64,000 nt of DNA from Alphaproteobacteria bacterium (GTDB taxonomy: Bacteria; Pseudomonadota; Alphaproteobacteria; Micavibrionales; Micavibrionaceae). Shown here piece by piece: positions 17,399 through 27,075 of the stretch; within the stretch, counting starts at the first letter, position 1; every line of letters begins with the position of its first letter. Where the stretch lies: NCBI GenBank assembly GCA_029880245.1, contig JAOUOR010000001.1, positions 1 through 64,000 of the forward strand, read 5' to 3'. The notes below the pieces were generated by a model, which searched no databases, was not told the DNA's origin, and worked only from the letters and a program-made list of their open reading frames with translations. The translations under genes were made by a program, and so were the position numbers.

Positions 17399-18010
17399 CT
17401 ACTCAGCAGAGTCTTCTTCCTCTTTTTCCTCAGGCTTGTTTTTCGCTTTGGATTTTTTTTCTGCCTTTTCTTTGGCTTTAGGCTCTTCTTCAGGTTTTTC
17501 TTCTTCTGTGATAAGTGCCTTACCGGTTTTTTCCTGAGTTTTGGCTTCTTCACTTGATCTTGCAATGTTAATTGTTACCTCGACTTTAACTTCGGGGTGA
17601 AGAACGATTTCAATAGGAAATAATCCGATGGTTTTGATGTTGTCATTCAAGCTGACCATAGTGCGGTTAATGGCAACATCACCTTTAGCAGTTTCGCAGA
17701 TTGTGGCTGCGATATCGCGTGATGTTACAGACCCGTATAGATGACCGGCCTCGGATGCTTGACGAATCAAAGGTGCCTTGAGGCCCTCTATAGATTTCGC
17801 CAGCTTCTCGGCTTCCTTCTTTTTCTTCTCATTTTCAGCTTCCAGAGATTTTTTCTGGGCTTCGAAATAAGCAATATTTTCCTTACTGGCGCGCAGGGCT
17901 TTTTTCTGCGGTAGAAGGAAGTTACGTGCATAACCCGGCTTTACATCGACGACATCGCCCATATTACCAAGATTTTCAACACGCTCCAAAAGTATAATTT
18001 GTGTAGACAT
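17399..18010 (-). CDS. rplI: 50S ribosomal protein L9 with Lys/Glu-rich extension
   Basis: The first 148 residues are L9: MSTQIILLERVENLGNMGDVVDVKPGYARNFLLP, a long central helix and the C-terminal rRNA-binding domain. L9 binds 23S rRNA domain V and limits frameshifting. About 50 residues of Lys/Glu-rich low-complexity tail follow, making it longer than the usual roughly 150 aa; such tails occur in alphaproteobacterial L9. It is the third gene of the rpsF-rpsR-rplI run, 21 nt after rpsR, and is followed by the terminator. Confidence 0.95.
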   Translation of the reverse strand: MSTQIILLERVENLGNMGDVVDVKPGYARNFLLPQKKALRASKENIAYFEAQKKSLEAENEKKKKEAEKLAKSIEGLKAPLIRQASEAGHLYGSVTSRDIAATICETAKGDVAINRTMVSLNDNIKTIGLFPIEIVLHPEVKVEVTINIARSSEEAKTQEKTGKALITEEEKPEEEPKAKEKAEKKSKAKNKPEEKEEEDSAE

Positions 18011-18031
18011 AATGTATCTCCAATTCCAATA

Positions 18032-18316
18032 TTATCTGTGGCTCTGTGAATGTGTTGAGTGACCGTAATCACTTTCGGTTTGCACATAAGGCAGCAGACC
18101 CATAAATCTGGCACGTTTAATAGCTTTGGCCAGTTCACGTTGCTTTTTCTGTGAAACAGCTGTGATGCGGCTTGGCACGATCTTGCCTCTTTCCGAGATA
18201 TAGCGGCTTAATGTGCGTGTGTCTTTCCAGTCAATTTTCGGAGCGTTCGGACCTGTAAACGGGCAGGTTTTTCTGCGGCGGAAAAAAGGACGTTTCATTG
18301 TTGGTGCTTCTGACAT
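18032..18316 (-). CDS. rpsR: 30S ribosomal protein S18
   Basis: A 94-aa protein with the S18 core: RRKTCPF, then [28 protein letters not shown] and [21 protein letters not shown]18 binds 16S rRNA as a heterodimer with S6, and here its start codon overlaps the rpsF stop by one base (TAATG), so the two are translated in step. The N-terminus, about a dozen residues before the core, is slightly extended. Confidence 0.95.
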   Translation of the reverse strand: MSEAPTMKRPFFRRRKTCPFTGPNAPKIDWKDTRTLSRYISERGKIVPSRITAVSQKKQRELAKAIKRARFMGLLPYVQTESDYGHSTHSQSHR

Positions 18317-18690
18317 TATGCTGCCTCCTTGCTGTATTTATCATCATCTTTTCTGTCGTCATCACGGGCTGATTTATCCATGACAATAGATGGTCCATCT
18401 GAGAGTTCTTCTTCGCGGATTGTCAGGTAGCGCACTACATCTTCGTGCAGGCGCATCTGTCTTTCCATTTCAAGCAAAGCAGGTGCTTCTGTATCCAGTT
18501 CGAGCAGGACATAGTGACCTTTGCGGGCTTTGTTGATTTTATAGGCAAAACTGCGAAGACCCCAAAATTCTGTCTTGTGGATTTTACCTTTTCCATCAGT
18601 GATGATTTTGGAAAATTGTTCTGTTAGGGCTTTGACCTGACCATCTGTCAGGTCCTGCCGTGCTATAAACACGGTTTCATAAAAAGGCAT
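18316..18690 (-). CDS. rpsF: 30S ribosomal protein S6
   Basis: From the ATG at 18690 ([15 protein letters not shown]) the protein is 124 aa, with the S6 fold including the [21 protein letters not shown] strand. The frame is open 25 residues further upstream, but AAGAGGAG just before 18690 decides the start. The C-terminal tail is Asp/Lys-rich, and S6 tails are the substrate of RimK, whose fused form is encoded at 2800. An S6:S18 leader element was looked for but none could be identified by eye. Confidence 0.95.
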   Translation of the reverse strand: MPFYETVFIARQDLTDGQVKALTEQFSKIITDGKGKIHKTEFWGLRSFAYKINKARKGHYVLLELDTEAPALLEMERQMRLHEDVVRYLTIREEELSDGPSIVMDKSARDDDRKDDDKYSKEAA

Positions 18691-18811
18691 ATTATGCTCC
18701 TCTTGGGTTAGCCGATGATCTTTGTCACCAGCGAGGTTATATAAAAGTGGGGCAATATTGCGCAAAACCCAGCGTAGTGCAAGGTTTTTTTATAATTTTT
18801 TGATAAAAAGT

Positions 18812-19105
18812 TCAGCTCTGGACGTTATTATTGACTACGCTGGTCACATAAGAGGCCATAAAGCTGGACCATGCATCAGCCTTGGCATCGGCATCACGGC
18901 TGTGATTCATGCCATCGCGAATCAGAAGTTCCAGTGTTTCGCGGGTCAATGACGGGTTGTGCAGAGCCTTACGGAAACGGGCTACAGACATGGCAGCAAA
19001 TCCTGCAAAATCACAATTGGCCGGTGTGTATTCGGCGAAATCATTATAGGCTGCGCGGGTCTCTTCGATCAGAGTACATAATTCCAGTTCGTTTATATGT
19101 TTCAT
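18812..19105 (-). CDS. Hypothetical protein, 97 aa
   Basis: A small, soluble, mainly helical protein with no recognised domain. A purine-rich GGAGTAGGGA sequence directly before the ATG supports translation. It precedes rpsF on the same strand with a 120-nt gap, so it could be cotranscribed, though an A/T-rich stretch near 18790-18810 may hold the rpsF promoter. Function unknown. Confidence 0.55.
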   Translation of the reverse strand: MKHINELELCTLIEETRAAYNDFAEYTPANCDFAGFAAMSVARFRKALHNPSLTRETLELLIRDGMNHSRDADAKADAWSSFMASYVTSVVNNNVQS

Positions 19106-19345
19106 TATTCCCTACTCCAATTAATTTGTTTCGAAACAATTCTCCCACCCACTTAACTTAGAGAATCATGAAGAGGCATAATGCCATAAATTGTAATATT
19201 ATTGCAAATATTATACGATTTTTGTTTGTAAACGTATCTGAATGGAATTGGGGATTGACAAATTTGAAGGAGTCTTTATGACCGAGTCTTGAATATAGGG
19301 TTTGTCTCAACCATTTGAAATATATTAAGAAAATAGGATGAATAT

Positions 19346-20287
19346 ATGATGCGTAGTTTTGTTTTTCCCGGACAAGGATCTCAATACATTGGTATGGGTT
19401 ATGAACTTGCCGAGAGCTTTCCGGAAGCTAAGGAAGTTTTCCAGGAAGTTGATGATTCGCTTTCACAGAATTTAAGCCGGATCATGTTTGAAGGCCCTGA
19501 AGGCGATTTGAATATGACAGAGAACACGCAGCCGGCTTTGATGGCGGTTTCACTGGCGGTTGTGCGTGTCATGGAAAAGCAGGGCGGATTTGCTCTGGCA
19601 GATAAGTGTTCTTATATGGCGGGGCATTCTTTGGGAGAATATTCAGCTCTGACGGCTGCGGGAGTTTTGGGTATTGCCGATACGGCGAAGCTTCTTAAAA
19701 TTCGCGGGGTTGAAATGCAAAAGGCTGTACCGGTGGGCATAGGGTCTATGGCGGCTATTTTGGGGATGGAAATGGACGTGGTTGCCAAGATTGCTGCTGA
19801 AGCAGCCGGAGATCAAATCTGTGAAGCTGCTAATGATAATTCGGATGGTCAGATTGTGGTTAGTGGTCATAAAGAGGCTGTTGAACGCGCTGTGGCGCTG
19901 GCCTCCGAACAAGGTGCAAAACGGGCTGTAATCTTGCCGGTTTCCGCGCCGTTTCATTGTGCCCTGATGGAGCCAGCGGCAAAAGCTATGGCAGAAGCTT
20001 TGGCAGAGGTCGAGTTCAAAGCGCCGTCTGTTCCGATTATTGCCAATGTTACCGCACAAGGGGAGGGCGATCCTGCCACTCTAAAATCTTTGCTGGTTGA
20101 TCAGATCACAGGTAAAGTGCGCTGGCGTGAATCCGTGCTTTGGATGCGCGATCAGGGCGTGAATGAACTGGTTGAACTTGGCGCGGGCAAAGTCTTAAGC
20201 GGCCTTACACGTCGCATTGACCGTGATATTAGCTCCCAAAGCATCGAAACACCCGAGCAGATTGAATCTTACTTGTCGAAAATATGA
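19346..20287 (+). CDS. fabD: Malonyl CoA-acyl carrier protein transacylase
   Basis: FabD moves malonyl groups from CoA to ACP for fatty-acid synthesis. The 313-aa protein begins with FVFPGQGSQYIGMG, has the Ser-His active site motif GHSLGEYSALTAAG near residue 92, and the second histidine in VSAPFHCALM near 201. The leader from 19106 to 19345 contains a TTGACA at 19255 and a tiny frame of four codons behind a good AAGGAG site near 19268, which may be chance. It stands alone, away from fabG. Confidence 0.94.
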   Translation: MMRSFVFPGQGSQYIGMGYELAESFPEAKEVFQEVDDSLSQNLSRIMFEGPEGDLNMTENTQPALMAVSLAVVRVMEKQGGFALADKCSYMAGHSLGEYSALTAAGVLGIADTAKLLKIRGVEMQKAVPVGIGSMAAILGMEMDVVAKIAAEAAGDQICEAANDNSDGQIVVSGHKEAVERAVALASEQGAKRAVILPVSAPFHCALMEPAAKAMAEALAEVEFKAPSVPIIANVTAQGEGDPATLKSLLVDQITGKVRWRESVLWMRDQGVNELVELGAGKVLSGLTRRIDRDISSQSIETPEQIESYLSKI

Positions 20288-20419
20288 GTACGGGAATATC
20301 TTCCTGTAATTTTTTGTATATCTTATGGATTAATTAATTGATGTGTTCGGCGGATATGCTATCATTTTACATCTTTGGCTGCGTTTTTAAGAAAATTCTA
20401 GAAGAGAAGTGAGTTTACG

Positions 20420-21952
20420 ATGGCTATAAGCAGCATATCTGGTTCTATTAAGAAAAACGGAAAAAGTTCGAAGGAGATGAAGGATATTCTGGCGGCTTTA
20501 GGAAAGTCAAATGCGGTTATCGAGTTTGACCTGAATGGCACTATCCAGACAGCGAATGAGAATTTTCTTAATACTGTGGGATATAGCCTTGATGAGATTA
20601 AAGGTAAGCACCATAGTATGTTTGCAGAACCGGAATACGCGGCCAGTCAGGACTATAAAGACTTCTGGGCGAAGTTACGCAAAGGCGAATTTCAAGCTGC
20701 TCAATATAAGCGTTTTGGCAAAGGTGGCAAAGAAATATGGATCGAGGCCTCCTATAATCCGATTTTGGATTCAAGCGGGAAGCCGTATAAGGTCATAAAA
20801 TATGCGACTGACATAACACAAAAACAACTTGAATATGCTGAATTAAAAGGGATCGTAGGGGCGATACACCGCTCGCAGGCTGTTATCGAATTTGAGCTGG
20901 ATGGTACTATTTTGACGGCTAATGAGAATTTTTTAAGTGTCATGGGATACAGGCTTGATGAGATCAAGGGAAAACATCATAGCATGTTTGCAGAGCCGGA
21001 ATATGCGGCCAGTCAGGACTATAAAGATTTCTGGTCAAGACTGCGTGCAGGCGAGTTTCAGGCCGGTCAATATAAACGTTTTGGCAAAGGCGGCAAAGAA
21101 ATATGGATCGAGGCCTCCTATAATCCGATTATGGATATGAATGGTAATCCGTTTAAAGTGATAAAATTTGCGACGGATTTAACGCCTCGTAAGGAAGAGA
21201 ACAAGCAATTGGCTAGTGATTTCGAAAGCAATGTGGGGTCTTTGGTTCAGGTTGTTGCCTCATCTTCTACGGAAATGCAAAGCACGGCGCAGAATTTGGC
21301 GGCAGCAGCAGAACAAACCAGCAATCAGTCAAATACTGTAGCGACAGCGACTGAGGAGCTAGCAGCTTCTGTCAATGAGATTTCTGCACAAGTGGTTAAT
21401 TCTGTGAAGATAGCAAATGAAGCTGTGGAAGAGGCCAAGAAATCGGAAGAACTTGTATCTGATTTGGTAGAGTCGGCGGCAAAAATAGGCGAGGTTACAG
21501 CCTTGATTTCAGGTATTGCAAACCAGACCAATCTTCTGGCGCTTAATGCAACGATTGAGGCTGCAAGGGCAGGGGATGCAGGAAAAGGTTTTGCTGTTGT
21601 GGCTTCTGAGGTTAAAACATTGGCATCAGAAACAACCAAGGCAACAGAGGAAATCGAATCCCAAATTGCGGGCATTCAGGAAGTTAGCCGTACAACAGCG
21701 GAGGCTATAAAGAATATAACGGAAGTAATTAGTAAAATCAGCGAGATCAGTACGGCGATTTCAGGCGCTGTGGAGGAACAATCAGCGGCAACATCCGAAG
21801 TTGCATCCAATATTACAGGGGTTCAGTCAGCGGCAAGTGAGACTGGACAATCAGCGGCAAGTGTGCTGGATGTCTCGAAGGATCTTTCGGAGCGTTCTGA
21901 GGAATTGAAAGCCCGCGTAGAGGAATTCCTTGAAAAAGTTCGGCAGATGTGA
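20420..21952 (+). CDS. Methyl-accepting chemotaxis protein with two PAS domains, cytoplasmic
   Basis: A 510-aa chemoreceptor without membrane segments. Two PAS domains (about residues 28-142 and 150-264) are near-identical, sharing [21 protein letters not shown] short linker and the MCP signalling domain follow, with the hairpin tip [23 protein letters not shown] domains of this kind often bind haem, flavin or small ligands, and the tandem copies may sense the same ligand. It should couple to CheA/CheW, which are not in the window. Flagellar genes lie at 41.8-43.7 kb. Confidence 0.92.
   Translation: MAISSISGSIKKNGKSSKEMKDILAALGKSNAVIEFDLNGTIQTANENFLNTVGYSLDEIKGKHHSMFAEPEYAASQDYKDFWAKLRKGEFQAAQYKRFGKGGKEIWIEASYNPILDSSGKPYKVIKYATDITQKQLEYAELKGIVGAIHRSQAVIEFELDGTILTANENFLSVMGYRLDEIKGKHHSMFAEPEYAASQDYKDFWSRLRAGEFQAGQYKRFGKGGKEIWIEASYNPIMDMNGNPFKVIKFATDLTPRKEENKQLASDFESNVGSLVQVVASSSTEMQSTAQNLAAAAEQTSNQSNTVATATEELAASVNEISAQVVNSVKIANEAVEEAKKSEELVSDLVESAAKIGEVTALISGIANQTNLLALNATIEAARAGDAGKGFAVVASEVKTLASETTKATEEIESQIAGIQEVSRTTAEAIKNITEVISKISEISTAISGAVEEQSAATSEVASNITGVQSAASETGQSAASVLDVSKDLSERSEELKARVEEFLEKVRQM
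20504..21180 (+). repeat. Internal tandem duplication of PAS-coding DNA
   Basis: Two blocks of about 310 bp offset by 366 bp, exactly 122 codons, encode the two PAS domains. They are close at DNA level: CGGCCAGTCAGGACTATAAA is shared exactly, and differences fall largely at third positions. This indicates a fairly recent in-frame duplication or ongoing gene conversion. Confidence 0.8.
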
Positions 21953-22040
21953 TCAGGCGTTGGTTTGCTTGACGTGACTGCGAGATTGCGATCCAAAGCA
22001 GGTGATGTGTTTTTGGGGAGTCTATAATAGGCTAAAATAT

Positions 22041-22112
22041 TGTCATTCCGACCAAGCGGAGCGCATGGAGGAATCTTAAAAGAAAGATCCCTCGACTTCG
22101 CTCGGGATGACA
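22041..22112. repeat. GTCATTCC-type inverted repeat
   Basis: TGTCATTCCG at the left and CGGGATGACA at the right frame a 72-bp unit containing AGGAATCTT and AGATCCCTCGACTTCGCTC. It lies between the chemoreceptor and the convergent iron permease. Similar end sequences occur at 28992 and 32995. Confidence 0.75.
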
Positions 22113-22131
22113 TGTTAATTACAGAATATAG

Positions 22132-22965
22132 TCATTCCGCTGCGACCGCCTGAACCTGTGGTTTTTTCTTCCCGATAAGCATGTATGTTGCGCCGATGGC
22201 CCCCAGAGCGGTTGTATAAAAGAGCAGCTCCATGCCTGTCGGGCGCGGTGTGTAGCCGATAAGAACGGCCAAAGTCTCTCCGATAAAGCTGTGGCCGGAA
22301 ATAAAGGCGGATGTGTCCCAGACTTGCGGGATGAGGTCCGGCAGGATGCCTGCGGCGATCAGGAAGTTTGCGCCTTGCGCTGCCATACCCGCTGTTAGAA
22401 CAATCAACATCCAGCTTGTTACTGTAAAGAGATGTCTTTGGAAAGCTTTGAGCAGGCCGAAATAAAGTGCCGTCCCGATTATTGCACCGCCAACTCCGCC
22501 AATGATGCCGCCAAGAACAATCTCGCTTAAAGTAAATGCGCCTGATGCCGTCATGCCATAAGTGAAAAGTACTATTTCTGCGCCTTCGCGGAACGTGGCC
22601 AGAGCAATAACGCCGACAATAATATAAAGGGATCTTCGGCCTTCAACGACGTCTTTTCCAACGGCTTTAAGGTTTTGTGCCATTTCACGGCCATGTTTTT
22701 TCATCCACACAACCGTCCAGCTTAAAAATCCAACAGCAATAAACATGATGCAGGCATTGAAGATCTCCTGCCCCATGCCGTCAATGGCTGCTGAGATCTT
22801 ATCGGTGAAAAAGGCGATAAAAATTGACCCGATGACACCTAACGTTAAGCCGGAAAAGGCAAGAAATCCACGTCCCGGAAGGCCGCGCGTAGCGGCCATC
22901 ACAATGCCAAGAACAAGTGCAACTTCGATAATTTCGCGAAAGACGATAGTAGCGGTGGGGAACAT
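22132..22965 (-). CDS. FTR1-family iron permease
   Basis: A 277-aa membrane protein with about seven helices and the two REXXE iron-binding motifs of the Ftr1/EfeU family: REIIEVAL near residue 9 and FREGAEIVLF near 125. It imports iron across the inner membrane. A good AAGGAG site precedes the start. The periplasmic cupredoxin-like gene lies upstream on the same strand, with structured repeat copy B between them. With the Fur-like site before the cupredoxin gene, this forms an iron-uptake unit. Confidence 0.9.
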   Translation of the reverse strand: MFPTATIVFREIIEVALVLGIVMAATRGLPGRGFLAFSGLTLGVIGSIFIAFFTDKISAAIDGMGQEIFNACIMFIAVGFLSWTVVWMKKHGREMAQNLKAVGKDVVEGRRSLYIIVGVIALATFREGAEIVLFTYGMTASGAFTLSEIVLGGIIGGVGGAIIGTALYFGLLKAFQRHLFTVTSWMLIVLTAGMAAQGANFLIAAGILPDLIPQVWDTSAFISGHSFIGETLAVLIGYTPRPTGMELLFYTTALGAIGATYMLIGKKKPQVQAVAAE

Positions 22966-22980
22966 AGGGTTTTCTCCTTC

Positions 22981-23081
22981 TAATTACTTGCATTTATCTT
23001 GTGACATCGTTGCTACACTTCTCATGTAAGTTACTACATTTCGTCGCTTGCGCCTTGTCACAAAATAAAGCCAAGCGATTA
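22981..23081 (+). repeat. Structured hairpin repeat, copy B
   Basis: A 101-bp element from TAATTACTTG to GCGATTA. The middle stem is TTGTGAC/GTCACAA and the apical hairpin ATGTA-AGTTAC-TACAT. It is the most divergent copy in its loops. It fills the gap between the cupredoxin stop codon and the iron-permease leader, and would be transcribed within that operon. Confidence 0.82.
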
Positions 23082-23084
23082 TTT

Positions 23085-23792
23085 TTATTCGGCAATAATA
23101 TAGCCATTTGCGCTGTCCATATTAAATTCACCAAAGTAATGATATTTACCGGGTTTCAATGGGCCAATAAATATAGTTGCTTTTGTGTTTCCGGCAATGA
23201 TTTTTTCGCGGTTGAAATCATGGCTTTCAAATTCTTCAGGCGTTGCATCCTGATTGTCAACAATCAACTTGATCTTTTTGCCGGCAGGAACTTTGATCTC
23301 TTCAGGGGAAAATTTATGATCCTTTATCACGATTTCATAAACGCCTTTTTCTTCGGCAGGTTCTGCCTGAGCCGCAGGATTGATCGAAGCACTCAGTATT
23401 TCTGCTACGGCAGGCTCAAGCTTGGCAAACCATTCGCGGGTTTTGGCTTCTTTTTGATTTTCCGAGGCGTGATGCAGGGCTTGGTTAGCTTCTTCCAGAG
23501 CATCAATTTTATCTGTGGGAGCTGCCTTTTCTGCGCGGATTTTGTTAATAGAGGATTCCAGTGTATATGTGCTCTCGTGAATGGCTTCCATATCCGTGAA
23601 CTCTAATTCACCTTCTTTTTTTAGGATTTCAGAGATTTTAGCTGTTTGTGTTTTTAAGGCTTCGAATGCGGCTTCTTTTGATTCTATTACAGCTTCATAA
23701 TGTTTTACCGACTCTCCTACCATAGTTGTAGAATAAGCTGGAAACGCTAGGGTTATAACGGTTAATCCTAAAAGAGGCGTCAATTTTTTCAT
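23085..23792 (-). CDS. Periplasmic cupredoxin-domain protein of an iron-uptake pair
   Basis: The 235-aa protein has a signal peptide (about 22 residues), an acidic helical region (about 25-150) and a C-terminal cupredoxin domain beginning at EIVIKDHKFSPEEIKVPAG. Such proteins partner FTR1 permeases. The canonical Cys/His/Met copper ligands near the end are not seen: the segment reads YHYFGEFNMDSANGY, as in EfeO-type domains that may bind metal differently. A Fur-like box lies about 25 nt before the start. It probably handles iron or copper for the permease at 22132. Confidence 0.85.
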   Translation of the reverse strand: MKKLTPLLGLTVITLAFPAYSTTMVGESVKHYEAVIESKEAAFEALKTQTAKISEILKKEGELEFTDMEAIHESTYTLESSINKIRAEKAAPTDKIDALEEANQALHHASENQKEAKTREWFAKLEPAVAEILSASINPAAQAEPAEEKGVYEIVIKDHKFSPEEIKVPAGKKIKLIVDNQDATPEEFESHDFNREKIIAGNTKATIFIGPLKPGKYHYFGEFNMDSANGYIIAE

Positions 23793-23813
23793 CGGTCTGT
23801 CTCGTAATTCTAG

Positions 23814-23832
23814 TTGATAATGATTATTAATT
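23814..23832. promoter_or_regulatory. Fur-like box upstream of the cupredoxin/FTR1 pair
   Basis: The sequence TTGATAATGATTATTAATT closely resembles the classic Fur box (GATAATGATAATCATTATC). It lies 22-40 nt upstream of the cupredoxin start codon, where a bound repressor would block transcription. Iron repression of the pair is inferred. In alphaproteobacteria Fur-family roles vary (Fur/Mur/Irr), so the actual regulator is uncertain. Confidence 0.6.
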
Positions 23833-23948
23833 GCTTCTTTGTACCATTAGGGTTTCGAGTATGCAAGTGCGAATCTTTATCAATTAAATATTTTGTAGTA
23901 ATTATTGGATAATTATATTGATTTTGGTCAAGATAATGCCGGTTATCC

Positions 23949-25325
23949 TTAAATTTCTAAAAAATCGGTGAGTTCTCTTATATGGCCGATTTGAGATGAC
24001 CGGATATCGATAGCTTTGCCCGAAGCTTTCTTTCCAGCCTTTGGAATAACGGCACTTTTAAAGCCGAGTTTGGAGGCTTCTTTAAGGCGAACATCAGATT
24101 GCGATACGTGTCGTATCTCTCCGGCAAGGCCAATTTCACCAAGGAAAACTGTGTCGCTGGGCAGGGCTTGGTTATTTAATGCACTTATCAGGGCGGCAGC
24201 AACGGCAAGGTCTGCGGCGGGTTCAGATATGCGAATGCCGCCTGCTATGTTCAGGAAAATATCATGGGAAGACAGGGATATGCCGCAGCGCGTTTCTAAT
24301 ACAGCTACGATCATAGCTAGGCGGTTATGGTCCCAGCCCAGTACTGCGCGGCGCGGGGAGGCCAAAGTGGATGGCGCGACCAAGGCTTGCACTTCAACCA
24401 GAAGTGGCCTCGTGCCTTCAAGAGCGGCCAGAACTGCACTGCCTGCGGTGTCTTCTGCGCGTTGTTCCAGAAAAAGAGCCGATGGGTTGGCAACTTCGCT
24501 TAAACCCTCGCGCACCATTTCAAATACTCCGATCTCATCAGTGGGACCGAAACGGTTTTTTACGGCGCGCAGGATTCTGAACTGGTGGTTTCTATCACCT
24601 TCAAAGTACAAGACAGTATCGACCAGATGCTCAAGTACGCGCGGACCGGCAATTTGTCCGTCTTTGGTTACATGCCCGACAAAGATAACGGCCATATTTC
24701 GGGTTTTGGCAAAGCGGATGATTTCCTGTGCACAAGTGCGGACTTGCGTGACTGTGCCCGGTGCGCTGTCGATGTTATCAATATACATGGTCTGGATCGA
24801 ATCAATGACGAGAAGCTGCACGGGCTCTGCGGCGGCCCTTACGGATTCAAGAATATCACGCACATTGGTTGCTGCAGCCAGTTTTACGGGGTGTTTATCC
24901 AGCTTAAGACGTTCTGCCCGCATGCGGATCTGATCAGTGGATTCCTCGCCAGAGATATAAACGCTGTTCACGCCATTATTCATTAAAGCGCATACGGCTT
25001 GCAGCAGAAGTGTTGATTTTCCAATACCCGGATCACCGCCAATCAGGATGGCGGCTCCCGGTACAATGCCGCCGCCTGTGACCCGGTCAAATTCATCAAT
25101 GCCGGATTTATAGCGCGTATAATTTTTGCTTTGATGATTAAGTAAATCTTCAAAATCAATGATATTGCCTTTGCCTTTGACGCTCATGCCCTTGGGCACG
25201 GCGGCAGAAATTGAGGATTCTTCGGTTATGGTGTTCCATTGTTCGCATGCGTCACATTTGCCGGACCATCTGTGTGATACGGATCCGCAGGATGAACAAA
25301 TATAGGATTTTTGTGCTTTAGCCAT
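23949..25325 (-). CDS. radA: DNA repair protein RadA
   Basis: A 458-aa RecA-like ATPase that drives branch migration during recombination. Features in order: zinc finger (CSSCGSVSHRWSGKCDACEQW), Walker A (GGDPGIGKSTLL), the RadA-specific KNRFG motif near residue 250, and a C-terminal Lon-protease-like domain. It is the last gene of the run rpe, heparinase-like, radA, separated by 49 nt from the gene before it. In many alphaproteobacteria radA follows alr; here it is 8 kb away. Confidence 0.95.
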   Translation of the reverse strand: MAKAQKSYICSSCGSVSHRWSGKCDACEQWNTITEESSISAAVPKGMSVKGKGNIIDFEDLLNHQSKNYTRYKSGIDEFDRVTGGGIVPGAAILIGGDPGIGKSTLLLQAVCALMNNGVNSVYISGEESTDQIRMRAERLKLDKHPVKLAAATNVRDILESVRAAAEPVQLLVIDSIQTMYIDNIDSAPGTVTQVRTCAQEIIRFAKTRNMAVIFVGHVTKDGQIAGPRVLEHLVDTVLYFEGDRNHQFRILRAVKNRFGPTDEIGVFEMVREGLSEVANPSALFLEQRAEDTAGSAVLAALEGTRPLLVEVQALVAPSTLASPRRAVLGWDHNRLAMIVAVLETRCGISLSSHDIFLNIAGGIRISEPAADLAVAAALISALNNQALPSDTVFLGEIGLAGEIRHVSQSDVRLKEASKLGFKSAVIPKAGKKASGKAIDIRSSQIGHIRELTDFLEI

Positions 25326-25374
25326 GATTATAGCAGAGCATATTTAAACGTGTAAATCAATCTGGCAGGTTAGC

Positions 25375-27048
25375 TTAACCTTCGCGTTTTAGCGCCCATT
25401 TAATACTGGATTGTGCGTTTTGCATGGTTCCGCGAATGACGAGTTGTTTTGTTTTTCTTGGGGTTACACCTTGTCCCATATAAAGAGAGTCCTCCAGTTC
25501 TAGCATTCCTGCAGAAAAGGAAAAACGCCAGCCAGAGCCGTCCGGAATACGCAAAAGGGCTTCCTGATCATCATTAATCAAAGAAACTTTGACGCTCGGG
25601 TGCAAGTGGAATCTTAGGGCCCCTTCAATAGGGTGAACCAGCGTAATTTCACTTGTAAAATTATCTTCACCGCGCAAGTCATGGCCCTCATCGCCCATAT
25701 AGATTGAGCGCTCATGGATAATACCGTTTAAGGGCATATAGCCATTATGATTGGCTTTCAAAAGAATAGCTTCTTTGGTCTCTTCGCGTTTGAGTGAAAA
25801 TTCTGTGACTTTACGGCCGAAATGCCCATCGGCTTTCAATTCACATGCATTGCGGTGGTCAAGGCAGGCTGTGTTGTGACCATTTGTAAAGCGCAGGGCT
25901 TCTTGCCAATTTTTGTTTGAAGGGTGTGTGCCGCAGGACGTAAAAATCCGGTTCTTGCCATATGAAAATTCAAAGGCCAGAGGAGAGGCATGGGTCTTGG
26001 TATCAAGGCCATGCTCAGGCGATCTGCCGATATCCATGATGAGTAGAGATCGGCCCAAAGAGGCCCGCTCAAACCCTGAATAGGGCAAAGAGTATCGTGC
26101 TTTGCCGCGAAGGCCGGCTTGAGAAAGAATCGCGTCCATTTGCGTGGAATTGCCCTCTTGTGTGCTATGGAATAGTGCAAATCTGCGATCGCCGTGACGG
26201 AAGAAGCGTATAACGGCGCTTGCGTTTTGGATCGAATCTTCCAGAAATTCCGGTATATCGAGGCCACCCGCGCTCAGGGCTGAATTAATCTCGACCAGTG
26301 TTTCGAGGATACCAAGCAATATGGCAGGGGAACGTGAGACGTGACCGCCATCGGCCAGAATTTGTTTTTCAACGGTATTTTCCAAAGAACAAAGAGCTTG
26401 TCTGGTCCATGTTTCGTGTTCAAGGGCAAGTCCTGCATAAAGCAGGCCCTTAATGGCGCTGAAATAACCGGGATCGCGAGGATCACCAAGTGTATTGTGT
26501 AAGTGCTTGGCTTGCTTGTTGATCGACGTCATGAAGTTTTCGATAAACGCATCATCATTGCCTGCAATAAAGTAATCATAATGGGCAATCCACATGGAAA
26601 TGCGCTCTCCGGTCAGATCACTGCGCCATGTTGCGGCATTCCAATTCTTATAGGTTTCAATCCAGTTTTCGATCATCACGCGGCCCTGTTCACGGGCTAC
26701 GGGGCCGCCAAGGGCGCGAAGATCGCGCAACCAAAGAAAGCTGTGCATATGTGTCATCCAGATTTCATCGGTATCATCGGGTGACCACCACGGGCTAAAC
26801 CATTGGGGACCAGTGCGCTCGTCTTCGCTACCTACATCGGCGGCATCAAGTAATTCCTGTCCTTTTTGGCTATCGCCTTTCCAGGGATCAGCAGGCTTCG
26901 TTGATAATCTCTCCGGCGGTGTTTCTGTTAAGCTCCAGTCATACAGGAAACTGCCATAGGTCATTTCGCCGGCCTTGTTCTTCAGATGGCTGATAATATC
27001 AACCGGCCTGCGTAAAAAGGGTAATTGAAAAGGCATGTTAAAAGACAT
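25375..27048 (-). CDS. Heparinase II/III-like family protein
   Basis: A 557-aa protein of the heparinase II/III-like family. The helical toroid part (about 90-270) contains WRSDLTGERISMWIAHYDYF. The C-terminal beta-sandwich domain (about 350-550) has FEFSYGKNRIFTSCGTHPSNKNW and RFHLHPSVKVSL, where conserved Asn/His positions of the family sit. Members of this clade lie near rpe in many alphaproteobacteria and are of unknown substrate; classical heparin degradation is unlikely. No signal peptide is seen, so it is probably cytoplasmic. It starts 28 nt after rpe. Confidence 0.85.
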   Translation of the reverse strand: MSFNMPFQLPFLRRPVDIISHLKNKAGEMTYGSFLYDWSLTETPPERLSTKPADPWKGDSQKGQELLDAADVGSEDERTGPQWFSPWWSPDDTDEIWMTHMHSFLWLRDLRALGGPVAREQGRVMIENWIETYKNWNAATWRSDLTGERISMWIAHYDYFIAGNDDAFIENFMTSINKQAKHLHNTLGDPRDPGYFSAIKGLLYAGLALEHETWTRQALCSLENTVEKQILADGGHVSRSPAILLGILETLVEINSALSAGGLDIPEFLEDSIQNASAVIRFFRHGDRRFALFHSTQEGNSTQMDAILSQAGLRGKARYSLPYSGFERASLGRSLLIMDIGRSPEHGLDTKTHASPLAFEFSYGKNRIFTSCGTHPSNKNWQEALRFTNGHNTACLDHRNACELKADGHFGRKVTEFSLKREETKEAILLKANHNGYMPLNGIIHERSIYMGDEGHDLRGEDNFTSEITLVHPIEGALRFHLHPSVKVSLINDDQEALLRIPDGSGWRFSFSAGMLELEDSLYMGQGVTPRKTKQLVIRGTMQNAQSSIKWALKREG

Positions 27049-27075
27049 GGGGTTTCTTCCTTTCTCTTCCTAACA

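Noticed and set aside
19262..19288. A four-codon frame with a good AAGGAG site upstream of fabD as a regulatory leader peptide.
   Set aside because: The frame is too short to judge and no alternative hairpins were seen around it; left as a remark under fabD.
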